64,000 bases of DNA from Bacteroidales bacterium (GTDB lineage Bacteria; Bacteroidota; Bacteroidia; Bacteroidales; UBA12077): positions 1 to 64,000 of the forward strand of contig JANQHE010000070.1 in assembly GCA_028282785.1 (NCBI GenBank). Direction: 5' to 3'. Below are positions 9,448 through 17,697 of the stretch, in pieces; position 1 is the stretch's first letter, and every line of letters begins with the position of its first letter. The translations under genes were made by a program, and so were the position numbers. The notes under the pieces are model-generated. The model made no database searches. It saw nothing but the letters and a program-made list of their open reading frames with translations, and was not told the DNA's origin.

Positions 9448-11031
9448 ATGGAGTCAAATATTTTACAACTTGTTGTTCCTTCTGTGCAAAAGGAAAGAGA
9501 TGAATTAAGACGGAATGTTGCATTATATTTTTCCGAACATGATATCCTCCCTCCAATATCTCATGATTCCCTTTTGGAACATGCGCAGAACCTAATAAAA
9601 ACCTATAAATGGAATGAGGATTATTTGGCATTTGTAATGGTTTGTTGTGGGAATGAGGTATGGAGAAAAGTTGTAAAAAGTACCCATTATAGCCGGAGAA
9701 TATTGCTTCTTCCTGAGTGTTTAAAAAACAGTCTAAACTGCAAAGCTAAAAAGGATGAGCTGGGATTAATATGCCTTGATTGTGAGGCTTGCCCCATCTC
9801 TGAAATAATAAACCAGGCTGAAGAACTAGGTTATACAACTTTAGTAATGGAAGGTACAACTGTTGCGGCCAAATTAATTGAGAGCGGAAAAATTGATGCT
9901 GTTATCGGGGTAGGTTGCATGGATTCATTACAAAAGATGTTTGAATTGGTAACCAAATATGCAGTTCCGGGTATCGGAATCCCATTGTTGGGAGATGGAT
10001 GCAAAGATACGGAAACTGATGTCAAATGGTTAAAAGAAGAGATTAAAGCTTATTATAAAAGCGAAGGTATTAAATTGATTAACCAAAGCCAGTTAAGAGA
10101 AAAGGTTGGCAATTATTTTAAACAGGATGGAGTTGTTATGAAAGCAATTCCAGGGGCAACAATTACAGATGAGATAGCTCGTGAAGCATTAGTGACAGAT
10201 GGTCATCGTTGGCGGCCATTTTTGTCGGCATTGGTATACGAATCTTTAAGTAATGAACCAAACCCTGAAATAACTGAACATATTGCATTATCGATTGAAT
10301 GTTTTCATAAGGCATCATTGATACACGATGATATTGAGGATAATGATATCTTTCGAAACGGGTTTGAAACAATCCACAAAAAATATGGAGTTCCTGTTGC
10401 ATTGAATGTTGGTGATTTTCTTATTGGGCATGGGTACCGTTTGCTTACCGAAAGTCCTTTGCCAAAAAATGTTTTGGTAAATTGCATTAAAATAGCATCT
10501 CAGGGGCATATTGATTTAACACTCGGACAGGGAGAAGAATTATACACTGAAAACGAAGTTAAGATTTATACAGTTGATGAAATCTTGAAAATATACGAAA
10601 ATAAAACTTCAGCTGCATTTAATGTTTCGTTATTAATTGGGGCCACTGCAGGTAATGCTGATGAAAAACTATTAAAGCAATTAAAAGAATTTAGTAAATG
10701 CGTTGGAATTGCCTACCAGATAAAGGATGATCTGGGTGATTATAAGGGTGAAAATGGTGATATATTATTTAGGAATTTTTCTGTGCTTTTATCAGTTTTA
10801 TTTGATGATTTGAATAAAAAGGATCGAATGGAAGCGTTGGAGCTCATTGATAATAAGAATTGGCAAAAAATATTTGAACTAATTCACGGTAATAATATTG
10901 TCGAAAAAACACATACTTTACTCAGGCGACATATTCAAAACGCTTATCAGAGTATAAGTAATGTTGATAAATTGGCACTAAAACTGGCCCTACATGAAAT
11001 TATGGGAAAAATTTTTAACGATTATATTTAA
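9448..11031 (+). CDS. DUF116 - polyprenyl diphosphate synthase fusion
   Basis: A 527-residue two-domain protein. Residues about 50-215 match DUF116, a cysteine-rich domain of unknown function (CCGNEVW, ICLDCEACP with a CxxCxxC pattern, GVGCMD, GDGCKD). Residues about 235-510 are a trans-isoprenyl diphosphate synthase with both aspartate-rich motifs intact: D294-D295-x-x-D298 (HDDIEDND) and D427-D428-x-x-D431 (KDDLGDY). The usual GKRxRP isopentenyl-PP site reads GHRWRP, so the lysine is replaced by histidine. It should build a linear polyprenyl diphosphate from IPP and an allylic primer. The fusion, and its position between a radical SAM enzyme and two cyclases, argue for a dedicated isoprenoid pathway. 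The end overlaps the next gene by 38 bases. Confidence 0.85.
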   Translation: MESNILQLVVPSVQKERDELRRNVALYFSEHDILPPISHDSLLEHAQNLIKTYKWNEDYLAFVMVCCGNEVWRKVVKSTHYSRRILLLPECLKNSLNCKAKKDELGLICLDCEACPISEIINQAEELGYTTLVMEGTTVAAKLIESGKIDAVIGVGCMDSLQKMFELVTKYAVPGIGIPLLGDGCKDTETDVKWLKEEIKAYYKSEGIKLINQSQLREKVGNYFKQDGVVMKAIPGATITDEIAREALVTDGHRWRPFLSALVYESLSNEPNPEITEHIALSIECFHKASLIHDDIEDNDIFRNGFETIHKKYGVPVALNVGDFLIGHGYRLLTESPLPKNVLVNCIKIASQGHIDLTLGQGEELYTENEVKIYTVDEILKIYENKTSAAFNVSLLIGATAGNADEKLLKQLKEFSKCVGIAYQIKDDLGDYKGENGDILFRNFSVLLSVLFDDLNKKDRMEALELIDNKNWQKIFELIHGNNIVEKTHTLLRRHIQNAYQSISNVDKLALKLALHEIMGKIFNDYI

Positions 11032-11887
11032 TCCGTTTTTAAATTCTCTTTCGAATTTTGGCAAGAAATATGCTTTTGAAAATTTTTTACAAAATGCCTT
11101 AACATTGCTTAACGAAGATATAATTAATGAAATTAAAAGTTATGTTTTAGCCCAACATTCCAAGAATGGAGGATTTATAGATAAAGCAGGCAAGCCGGAT
11201 TTATATTATTCCGTATTCGGGTATTTTGTTTCTGAAGCCTTAATACTTCCTAAGATAAAAGATGGTTTAAGAGAATATTTGAATAATGCAGAGCACTTTA
11301 CAAATGACAACAACGTTCATATATTTTGTAAGGTAATATTATATTCGAAATTATTAAAAAAAGATCCTTATAATAAAAAATTAGGGGATGAAGTTTTAGA
11401 AATAATAAGTAATAGCCCGGGTAATAAAACAGATTATAATTGGTTTCTGGGGTTTTTGGCATTATATTACCTCGGAGAATATTATTCGTTAAGCAGGTTT
11501 TTGAAGAAATTAAAGGTTGATTTATTATCAGAGCAAGAAAACACTTCAATTACCTTATTAGCAGTAAACATAATTTTAAAAAAAATTTCAGGGAAGAATA
11601 TTGAAAGTTACGCAAAGCAACTAATGAAATATTACAGGGCTTCGGGAGGCTTTGCAGCTTTTCGGAATGCACCCTTTGAGGACCTTTTATCTACGGCAGT
11701 GGCATTGTATACTCTTCGAATTTGTGGTGCAGATTTAAGGCTTATCAAACCAAAATCGTTAGAATTTATTACATCATTATATAACCATGGAGGTTTTTGT
11801 GCAACTGAACTTGACCCGGGTACAGATATTGAATATACATTTTATGGGTTATTAGCACTTGCAAGCCTGGCATATGAAAACAAATAA
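10994..11887 (+). CDS. Prenyltransferase/squalene-oxidase-repeat protein
   Basis: A 297-residue alpha-helical protein with alpha-toroid repeats typical of the class II terpene cyclase/protein prenyltransferase superfamily (SKNGGFIDKAGKPDLYYSV, SGGFAAFRNAPFEDLLSTAVAL, NHGGFCATELDPGTDIEYT). It has no DXDD motif, so it probably does not start a carbocation cascade alone. It is about half the size of a squalene-hopene cyclase. The coding start overlaps the preceding fusion gene by 38 bases, and a single base separates its stop from the ATG of the full-size cyclase, which implies coupled translation. It may be a partner or lipid-binding subunit (inference). Confidence 0.7.
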   Translation: MKLWEKFLTIIFNPFLNSLSNFGKKYAFENFLQNALTLLNEDIINEIKSYVLAQHSKNGGFIDKAGKPDLYYSVFGYFVSEALILPKIKDGLREYLNNAEHFTNDNNVHIFCKVILYSKLLKKDPYNKKLGDEVLEIISNSPGNKTDYNWFLGFLALYYLGEYYSLSRFLKKLKVDLLSEQENTSITLLAVNIILKKISGKNIESYAKQLMKYYRASGGFAAFRNAPFEDLLSTAVALYTLRICGADLRLIKPKSLEFITSLYNHGGFCATELDPGTDIEYTFYGLLALASLAYENK

Positions 11888-11888
11888 A

Positions 11889-13703
11889 ATGGAACATAAG
11901 GAAATAGCAAAAAAATTTGAGGTATTTTCCGAACAACTATTATTGGAAAGAAATAAAGAGGGGTTTTGGGTTGGAGAATTATCGTCAAGCGCACTTTCTA
12001 CAGCTGTTGCGATTGTGGCATTGTGGTTAAATAAAAATGCACGTCATAACTCAAGGATCAAAAAGGGCTTAACTTGGCTCATAAAAAATATAAATGAAGA
12101 TGGTGGTTATGGCGATACTGTTACAAGTGAAAGCAATGTAAGTACTTCTTTACTTTGTTACGCAGCTTTATATTGTTTCAAGCAAGAAGATCCAAGCATT
12201 CTAAGTAATTTGAGAAAAATCGAAAAATATTTGTTAAATCAAAATATTCAACTAACCTCATCATCGGTAATACAAACTATTTTGGATTTTTATGGAAAAG
12301 ACCTAACCTTTTCAATTCCTATCTTAACCATGTTGGCTATTTGTGGAGTTATCGGCAATGAAGCATTCGATAAAATACCGCAGTTACCTTTTGAATTTAC
12401 AGTCCTACCGGTTTCATTCTATAAGTTTTTTAATTTACAGGTAGTTAGCTACGCTATTCCAGCTCTGGTTGCTGTGGGAATTGCTTTATTTAAAAACAAA
12501 AAGAAAAGCAACAGAATTTTATATTTTATAAGGAAAAGGTCAATTAAAAAAGCATTAAACAGGTTGGAAGAGATGCTTCCCGAAAGCGGTGGCTACCTGG
12601 AAGCTATTCCTTTAACGGCATTTGTTAACCTGTGTTTGAATTTTAGTAAAGCTAATAGTCCGGTTGTTATTGAAAAGGGAATTATGTTTTTAGAAAATCA
12701 GCAAAGGGCTAATGGAAGCTGGCCGATAGATACAGATCTTTCAACATGGGTAACAACTTTAAGCATAAAAGCAATCGGAAGAAATAATTTGAATAGCCGG
12801 TTGAACATGGATGAAATAGATACATTACGAAAGCATCTCCTTTCTTTGCAGTATTCAGATATTCATCCGTTTAATAAAGCGAGGCCCGGAGGATGGGGGT
12901 GGACCAATTATTCAGGTTCTGTTCCAGATGCGGATGATACTTCGGGTGCAATTATCGCATTGTTAAACCTAACACAAGGAACAAAAAAAGAAGTAAATTC
13001 TATTCTCAATGGTTGTTTATGGCTTTGCAAACTACAGAATAATGATGGTGGCATACCAACATTTAGCAGAGGTTGGGGCAGGTTGCCTTTTGATAGTTCT
13101 TGCCCTGATATTTCAGGCCACGCTTTCCTGGCTTGGATATATTCTTTAGGTATTTTAACAGGTAAGGTTCCAATTAAAAAGAAAAAAATTATTCAAAAAA
13201 GTGTAAATAAGATTCTTAAATATTTACGAAAAACTCAAGGTAATGATGGGGCATGGGTTCCATTGTGGTTTGGAAATCAAAATGCCAGGTTAAAATCGAA
13301 TAAAGTTTATGGTACAGCTAAAGTTGTATCTTATTTAAATGAAGCCTTGACCATGGCTTCATTAGATGAAAAAGACAAAAAAATTATTAATGCTTTGCTA
13401 GCAAAAGCTCGGAAATTTATATCCACCCAACAAAATGAAGATGGTAGTTGGGGTGGAGAAAAAGGAGTTTCAGGGACTATTGAAGAAACTTCTCTTGCAA
13501 TTTCTGCACTTGCATCTGGAAAAAATGAAAGTGTTTTATTAAAGGCACTTAATTGGGTTAATGGAGAAATAGAAAAGAATGGGATTGTAGCCAACCCGAT
13601 CGGGCTTTATTTTGCAACCCTTTGGTACGATGAAAAGTTATATCCCTTAATTTTTTATGTAGAGGCTTTAAGGAAATACCTTGATATTTACAAAAAAGAT
13701 TAA
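11889..13703 (+). CDS. Squalene-hopene-cyclase-like class II terpene cyclase
   Basis: A 604-residue class II terpene cyclase-like protein. The protonating motif DXDD is present as D347-A-D349-D350 in PDADDTSG, and QW-type repeats are visible (GSWPIDTDLSTWV, NDGAWVPLWFGNQ, EDGSWGGEKG), with a C-terminal order like squalene-hopene cyclase. A hydrophobic stretch near residue 185 could insert in the membrane. I chose ATG 11889, one base after the preceding stop; in-frame ATGs at 11874 and 11859 lie inside the previous gene. No squalene synthase genes are in the window, so the substrate may be the product of the fused polyprenyl synthase rather than squalene. Confidence 0.8.
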   Translation: MEHKEIAKKFEVFSEQLLLERNKEGFWVGELSSSALSTAVAIVALWLNKNARHNSRIKKGLTWLIKNINEDGGYGDTVTSESNVSTSLLCYAALYCFKQEDPSILSNLRKIEKYLLNQNIQLTSSSVIQTILDFYGKDLTFSIPILTMLAICGVIGNEAFDKIPQLPFEFTVLPVSFYKFFNLQVVSYAIPALVAVGIALFKNKKKSNRILYFIRKRSIKKALNRLEEMLPESGGYLEAIPLTAFVNLCLNFSKANSPVVIEKGIMFLENQQRANGSWPIDTDLSTWVTTLSIKAIGRNNLNSRLNMDEIDTLRKHLLSLQYSDIHPFNKARPGGWGWTNYSGSVPDADDTSGAIIALLNLTQGTKKEVNSILNGCLWLCKLQNNDGGIPTFSRGWGRLPFDSSCPDISGHAFLAWIYSLGILTGKVPIKKKKIIQKSVNKILKYLRKTQGNDGAWVPLWFGNQNARLKSNKVYGTAKVVSYLNEALTMASLDEKDKKIINALLAKARKFISTQQNEDGSWGGEKGVSGTIEETSLAISALASGKNESVLLKALNWVNGEIEKNGIVANPIGLYFATLWYDEKLYPLIFYVEALRKYLDIYKKD

Positions 13704-13775
13704 TAAGCAGGTTATTGACAATTCTTTAATTTTCCGTAGATTTATATTTCGTTATAAAGTTTAATTAATAAAATT

Positions 13776-14312
13776 ATGAAAATGGGAGCTGGTTTATTTT
13801 GGGGTTTATTGCTAATCCTGGTAGGGTTAGGAATTGTTATACGAGTTGTTTTCAATGTTAACATCCCTGTGGTTAAATTTATCGTTGCATTCTTTCTTAT
13901 TTTTATAGGAATAAAATTATTAATCGGAAATTTCCATTTCTGGGATAAACGTGGAGATGAGAATACAACTATTTTTAGTGAAAGCCGGGTTAATGGGCAG
14001 GAAGAGAAATACAAAGAATACAATGTAATTTTTGGTAGTTCAACCATCGATTTACGAGGTATCGATCTATCGGAAAGCTCAAAAGAAATAAACGTTAATA
14101 CGGTATTTGGCGGATGTTTACTAAAAGTTGATAAATCCACTCCGATAAAGATTAAAGCGGATGCAGCTTTTGCCTCGGCAAAATTACCAAATGGAGAAAC
14201 CGCAGCTTTTGGAACGGGCCGTTATGAAAATGAAACATTTAACAAAGATACAAATCACCTCTATATTAAGTGTGATGTTGTTTTTGGAGGTTTTGAGCTT
14301 AGAACTTATTGA
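13776..14312 (+). CDS. LiaF-like membrane protein
   Basis: A 178-residue protein with two predicted membrane helices at the N-terminus (FWGLLLILVGLGIVIRVVF and VKFIVAFFLIFIGIKLLIG) and a soluble C-terminal beta-rich domain with glycine-phenylalanine repeats (VIFGSSTIDL, TVFGGCLLKV, VVFGGFELRTY) resembling the LiaF/cell-wall-antibiotic-response C-terminal domain. In Firmicutes, LiaF-type proteins modulate envelope-stress signalling. No sensor kinase lies directly beside it, so the role here is unknown. A possible promoter (TTG near 13715, TATATTTC at 13743-13750) precedes it. Confidence 0.65.
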   Translation: MKMGAGLFWGLLLILVGLGIVIRVVFNVNIPVVKFIVAFFLIFIGIKLLIGNFHFWDKRGDENTTIFSESRVNGQEEKYKEYNVIFGSSTIDLRGIDLSESSKEINVNTVFGGCLLKVDKSTPIKIKADAAFASAKLPNGETAAFGTGRYENETFNKDTNHLYIKCDVVFGGFELRTY

Positions 14313-14493
14313 AACCATTTTATTAACCAAAGAAGAAGTTGCATTAAGAATTATTTAGGAAAGATAAGGCTGTGGAAAAGTTATTTCATTTGTTTTGACT
14401 CAGCAAGAGGGATTATATTAAATCTAATATTTTTTTAGTTTATGGTCCGCAAACGGAATCAGCAAAATCATATTAACAAATAAAACATAAATT

Positions 14494-15582
14494 GTGAAAA
14501 AGGTATTATTATTTGTTTCAGTAGTCATGTTTTTTTCATGCTCTACGAAAATGAATGACAAAGATATTCATAACAACGAAACTCTAAATTTAACAATAAG
14601 CCAGGCAAATCAATTGTCGCAGATGCCATTGCAATGTATGCAACAAGAATTTCCAAATAAACTGGGGCAAACTCTTGCAAATGAAAATGATATGGGAACT
14701 CCAAAAGAACTTCATCCTGCATTTTATGGATGTTTCGATTGGCATTCATCTGTGCATGGGCATTGGATGTTAGTGAAGTTATTGAAAGAATTCCCGGATT
14801 TAGAGAACAGAACCATTATCAAACAAAAACTTAAAGAAAATATCACTGAAGAAAATATTTTAAGAGAGTTGGAATATTTTAAACGGCCAACGGAAAAATC
14901 ATATGAACGAACGTATGGCTGGGCTTGGTTGCTAAAACTGGCTGAAGAGTTACATACATATGAAGATCCTTTAGCTAAAGAACTTGAGAGTAATTTGCAG
15001 CCACTTACCAATTTTATTGTAAACAAATACATTGATTTTCTTCCCAGGTTAAAATATCCGATACGTGTGGGAGAACATACAAATACAGCATTCGGGCTGG
15101 CATTTGCATGGGATTATGCAAATACGTTAAATCACGAAGAACTCAGATCGTTAATCGAAAAACGTGCTAAAGAATTTTATTATAACGACATAAATTGTCC
15201 AATAATATGGGAACCCAGTGGTTTTGATTTTTTATCACCGTGTTTGGAAGAAGCGGATTTAATGAGAAGAGTACTTGCAAAAGACGAATTTATTGATTGG
15301 ATTAAATTGTTTTTACCTGATTTGCAAAATAGTGATTATTCAATTGAACCAGCTCAAATCCTTGATAGAACGGATGGTAAATTAGTACATCTGGATGGCT
15401 TAAATTTTAGTAGAGCATGGTGCCTGTATGGCATTGCAAATAATTTTGAAGAATATGATCACTTAAAACCAATAGCCAATAATCATATTGAGTATTCGTT
15501 ACCTAACGTAGTGGGCGATAGTTATGAAGGAGGACATTGGTTAGCATCATTTGCAATTTATGCTCTATCAAATGCCGAATAG
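14494..15582 (+). CDS. DUF2891 family lipoprotein
   Basis: A 362-residue protein with an N-terminal lipoprotein signal (KKVLLFVSVVMFFSCS) and a body matching the DUF2891 family (LHPAFYGCFDWHSSVHGHWML, RTYGWAWLLKLAEEL, VGEHTNTAFGLAFAWDYA, SYEGGHWLASFA). The helical repeats resemble glycoside-processing alpha/alpha toroids, but no function is established for the family. The start codon is GTG at 14494, placed so that the signal peptide is complete. It converges with a minus-strand gene 40 bases downstream. Confidence 0.7.
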   Translation: MKKVLLFVSVVMFFSCSTKMNDKDIHNNETLNLTISQANQLSQMPLQCMQQEFPNKLGQTLANENDMGTPKELHPAFYGCFDWHSSVHGHWMLVKLLKEFPDLENRTIIKQKLKENITEENILRELEYFKRPTEKSYERTYGWAWLLKLAEELHTYEDPLAKELESNLQPLTNFIVNKYIDFLPRLKYPIRVGEHTNTAFGLAFAWDYANTLNHEELRSLIEKRAKEFYYNDINCPIIWEPSGFDFLSPCLEEADLMRRVLAKDEFIDWIKLFLPDLQNSDYSIEPAQILDRTDGKLVHLDGLNFSRAWCLYGIANNFEEYDHLKPIANNHIEYSLPNVVGDSYEGGHWLASFAIYALSNAE

Positions 15583-15591
15583 AATAGAAAA

Positions 15592-15620
15592 GTATGTTAG
15601 TTATTACTAACTTGCTTGCT
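15592..15620. terminator. Possible bidirectional terminator between convergent genes
   Basis: The hairpin GTTAGT-TATT-ACTAAC (15596-15611), flanked by T-rich sequence on one side and A-rich on the other, sits in the 40-base gap between two convergent genes. The stem is short and AT-rich, so this is a weak call. Confidence 0.35.
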
Positions 15621-15622
15621 TT

Positions 15623-16453
15623 TCAATTTTCAAATCTTTTTAAGTCGGTTTGTTTAAATGTCCATTCAGGAGTTATAAGATCTCCTTCAAAATTTAAATT
15701 ATACCAGGGACTTATATTTTTATCATTTGGATTTTTAAGAATATGGATATCTTGTGCTGGCATATAGCTTTGTGCAAGTAAAAATATTTTATTGCCATCC
15801 GTGTCTGTTGCCAAATCAACAACAATTACAGCGTGTCCGGGACTTCCACCTTGAATAAACACATCACCAATTCGAATGGCATTAATATCCACTGGTATCA
15901 TTTCTTTGGAAAGAGAAATAGTACCTGCATACGAAAATATTATATTCATATATTTTCTAAAGCTTTTATATGAGTTTGAAGGAGTAGTTTTTTCTTTCCA
16001 GTAGGTTTTATTTCCTTCCACAACAATCCTTTTACCTTTCATCCATTCAGAGTAATCAACACGAAATCCATTGGTAAAATTAAAATGAATTTTATCAAAC
16101 TGATCTGCGTTATATAAAAATTCTGCTCTTAGTCTCATAACGGCATCAGCACATTGTTGTAAATCTCTTTCTCCAACGTCAATATCAATAACGGAAGCAT
16201 AAACCCAGAAGTTAGGCTTAATTATGCCGTTGTAAAATCTAACTTTTGTACCGTGCGGCTTTAAAGGTAAGTTTCTTAAATAATGTGCAAATGAGTTATC
16301 ATTTATTTTTACCCTGTTAAAATCTTGTGGAGTTTTAATTCTTTCAAAAATTGTTGAACCATTTTCATTAATTAAGTTTTCTTTATTGCTGATCTGTCCA
16401 CAAGCAAATGAAAACGAAATAACAGATAAGCATATTACAAAAATTCGTTTCAT
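15623..16453 (-). CDS. DUF4846 family exported protein
   Basis: A 276-residue protein with a signal peptide (MKRIFVICLSVISFSFACGQ; a lipobox-like Cys is present) and the DUF4846 core: FAHYLRNLPLKPHGTKVRFYNG, QCADAVMRLRAEFLYN, HFNFTNGFRVDYSEWMKG, and PGHAVIVVDLATD near the C-terminus. The last motif resembles peptide-processing or NlpC-like folds, but no catalytic assignment is possible. The family is common in Bacteroidota and of unknown function; it probably acts in the periplasm or outer membrane. Confidence 0.7.
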   Translation of the reverse strand: MKRIFVICLSVISFSFACGQISNKENLINENGSTIFERIKTPQDFNRVKINDNSFAHYLRNLPLKPHGTKVRFYNGIIKPNFWVYASVIDIDVGERDLQQCADAVMRLRAEFLYNADQFDKIHFNFTNGFRVDYSEWMKGKRIVVEGNKTYWKEKTTPSNSYKSFRKYMNIIFSYAGTISLSKEMIPVDINAIRIGDVFIQGGSPGHAVIVVDLATDTDGNKIFLLAQSYMPAQDIHILKNPNDKNISPWYNLNFEGDLITPEWTFKQTDLKRFEN

Positions 16454-16508
16454 ATAAATAACTTTTTAATAATCTGAAGTTCAGTCTTATATTAAGGAAC
16501 GTATAATT

Positions 16509-17057
16509 TTATTTTTTAATGTACTCAAATGCTTTTGAAATTGATTCTTTAACTTTTTTTACATTTTCATCAACTCCTGTTTTAATTTTTTTCCAGTTTT
16601 CTTCTTGTGATTCTTTTACCTCCGACAACTTATCCTCAATGTTTGATTTGTATTTTTTAATGTTTTGGATCTGAACTTTTAACTTTTCTTTTATTTCTTC
16701 ATTCGCATGTTTGGCTTTTTCCTCCAATTCATCAATTTTATCCGAAAATTCATTAATCCAGTTTTGAGCTTTTTCAGTGAAAGTCTGTTTATCAGCATTT
16801 ACTTCTTCCAGATAAGCTTCAAATTCTTCAACTATTATTTCCCATTTTTCCTGACTTGCTGTTTTTAAGTCATTAAACTTTTCGTCTAATTTAACTCTTT
16901 GATTAACTAATAATTTAATCCTTTCTTCTAATTCATTCATATTCTTTTTAGCATTTAACTTAGCTTCTATTGCTTCAGCCTCAAGTTCATAAATTTTTGC
17001 TTTTAGTTGCTTAACTATTATTTCAGCTCGGGTTTCGTAATCTTTTCGTTCTTTCAT
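16509..17057 (-). CDS. Coiled-coil protein of unknown function
   Basis: A 182-residue, highly charged protein made almost wholly of predicted coiled coil (heptad-like AEAIEAKLNAKKNMNELEER, ITDELEEKAKHANEEIKEKL type stretches). It has no signal peptide and no membrane segment. It resembles apolipoprotein-like or phasin-like helical proteins only in composition. It lies 55 bases downstream of the DUF4846 gene on the same strand and may be the first gene of that transcript. I do not recognise a family. Confidence 0.55.
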   Translation of the reverse strand: MKERKDYETRAEIIVKQLKAKIYELEAEAIEAKLNAKKNMNELEERIKLLVNQRVKLDEKFNDLKTASQEKWEIIVEEFEAYLEEVNADKQTFTEKAQNWINEFSDKIDELEEKAKHANEEIKEKLKVQIQNIKKYKSNIEDKLSEVKESQEENWKKIKTGVDENVKKVKESISKAFEYIKK

Positions 17058-17191
17058 TTTCTTTTATTTATTGTTATTAATGATTGAGAAAAATTAATAA
17101 TTACAAAATAAAATATCAAATCAAACATTGAAAAGTTTAGACCATTATTATAGAAATAACCAAACTGCCTGAATTATTCAAACAAATGTTT

Positions 17192-17199
17192 TAAGTTTG
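17192..17199 (+). promoter_or_regulatory. -7 promoter box of coaD
   Basis: TAAGTTTG exactly matches the Bacteroidota TAnnTTTG -7 box. The predicted transcript start near 17204 leaves a 20-base leader before ATG 17224. This makes the upstream in-frame TTG at 17197 an unlikely start. Confidence 0.5.
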
Positions 17200-17223
17200 T
17201 TATTTCAATTTAAAAATTCAGAT

Positions 17224-17685
17224 ATGGAAAAGATAGCTGTATTCCCGGGAACCTTTGATCCTTTTACGCTTGGACATGAATCGGTAGTTAACAGGGCACA
17301 AGTATTATTTGATAAAATATATATAGCCGTAGGATTTAATTCTAAAAAAGATGCACTGTTTTCGTTAGAAGATAGAAAAGGATTTATAAATCAGGTTTTT
17401 GAGGGAAATCCCAAAATTGAAGTAGTTCATTTTGAAGGGTTAACAATTGAGTTTTGTAAATCGATAGGAGCAAGATATATTCTTAGAGGATTAAGAACAG
17501 CTGCTGATTTTGAATATGAAAGAGCAATTGCACAGGTAAATAAGGCAATGCATGAGGGAATTGAAACAGTATTTTTCTTAACAATGCCTGAACATACACC
17601 AATTAACTCATCAATAGTTCGAGATATTGTAAGGCACGGAGGAGATGTAAGTAAGTTTATCCCAACAAAAATGAAATTGAAATAA
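17224..17685 (+). CDS. coaD: Pantetheine-phosphate adenylyltransferase
   Basis: A 153-residue enzyme of coenzyme A synthesis that joins ATP and 4'-phosphopantetheine to give dephospho-CoA in the cytoplasm. Seen: the nucleotidyltransferase signature GTFDPFTLGHESVV with the (T/H)xGH motif, YILRGLRTAADFEYE, and the C-terminal NSSIVRDI loop. Length fits the family. The longer frame from TTG 17197 adds nine residues that overlap the promoter box, so ATG 17224 is preferred. The next gene starts 12 bases after the stop and may be co-transcribed. Confidence 0.96.
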   Translation: MEKIAVFPGTFDPFTLGHESVVNRAQVLFDKIYIAVGFNSKKDALFSLEDRKGFINQVFEGNPKIEVVHFEGLTIEFCKSIGARYILRGLRTAADFEYERAIAQVNKAMHEGIETVFFLTMPEHTPINSSIVRDIVRHGGDVSKFIPTKMKLK

Positions 17686-17697
17686 ACTCAGTTTGTA

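Noticed and set aside
13742..14140. 132-codon minus-strand frame
   Set aside because: Antisense to the LiaF-like gene; composition typical of a shadow.
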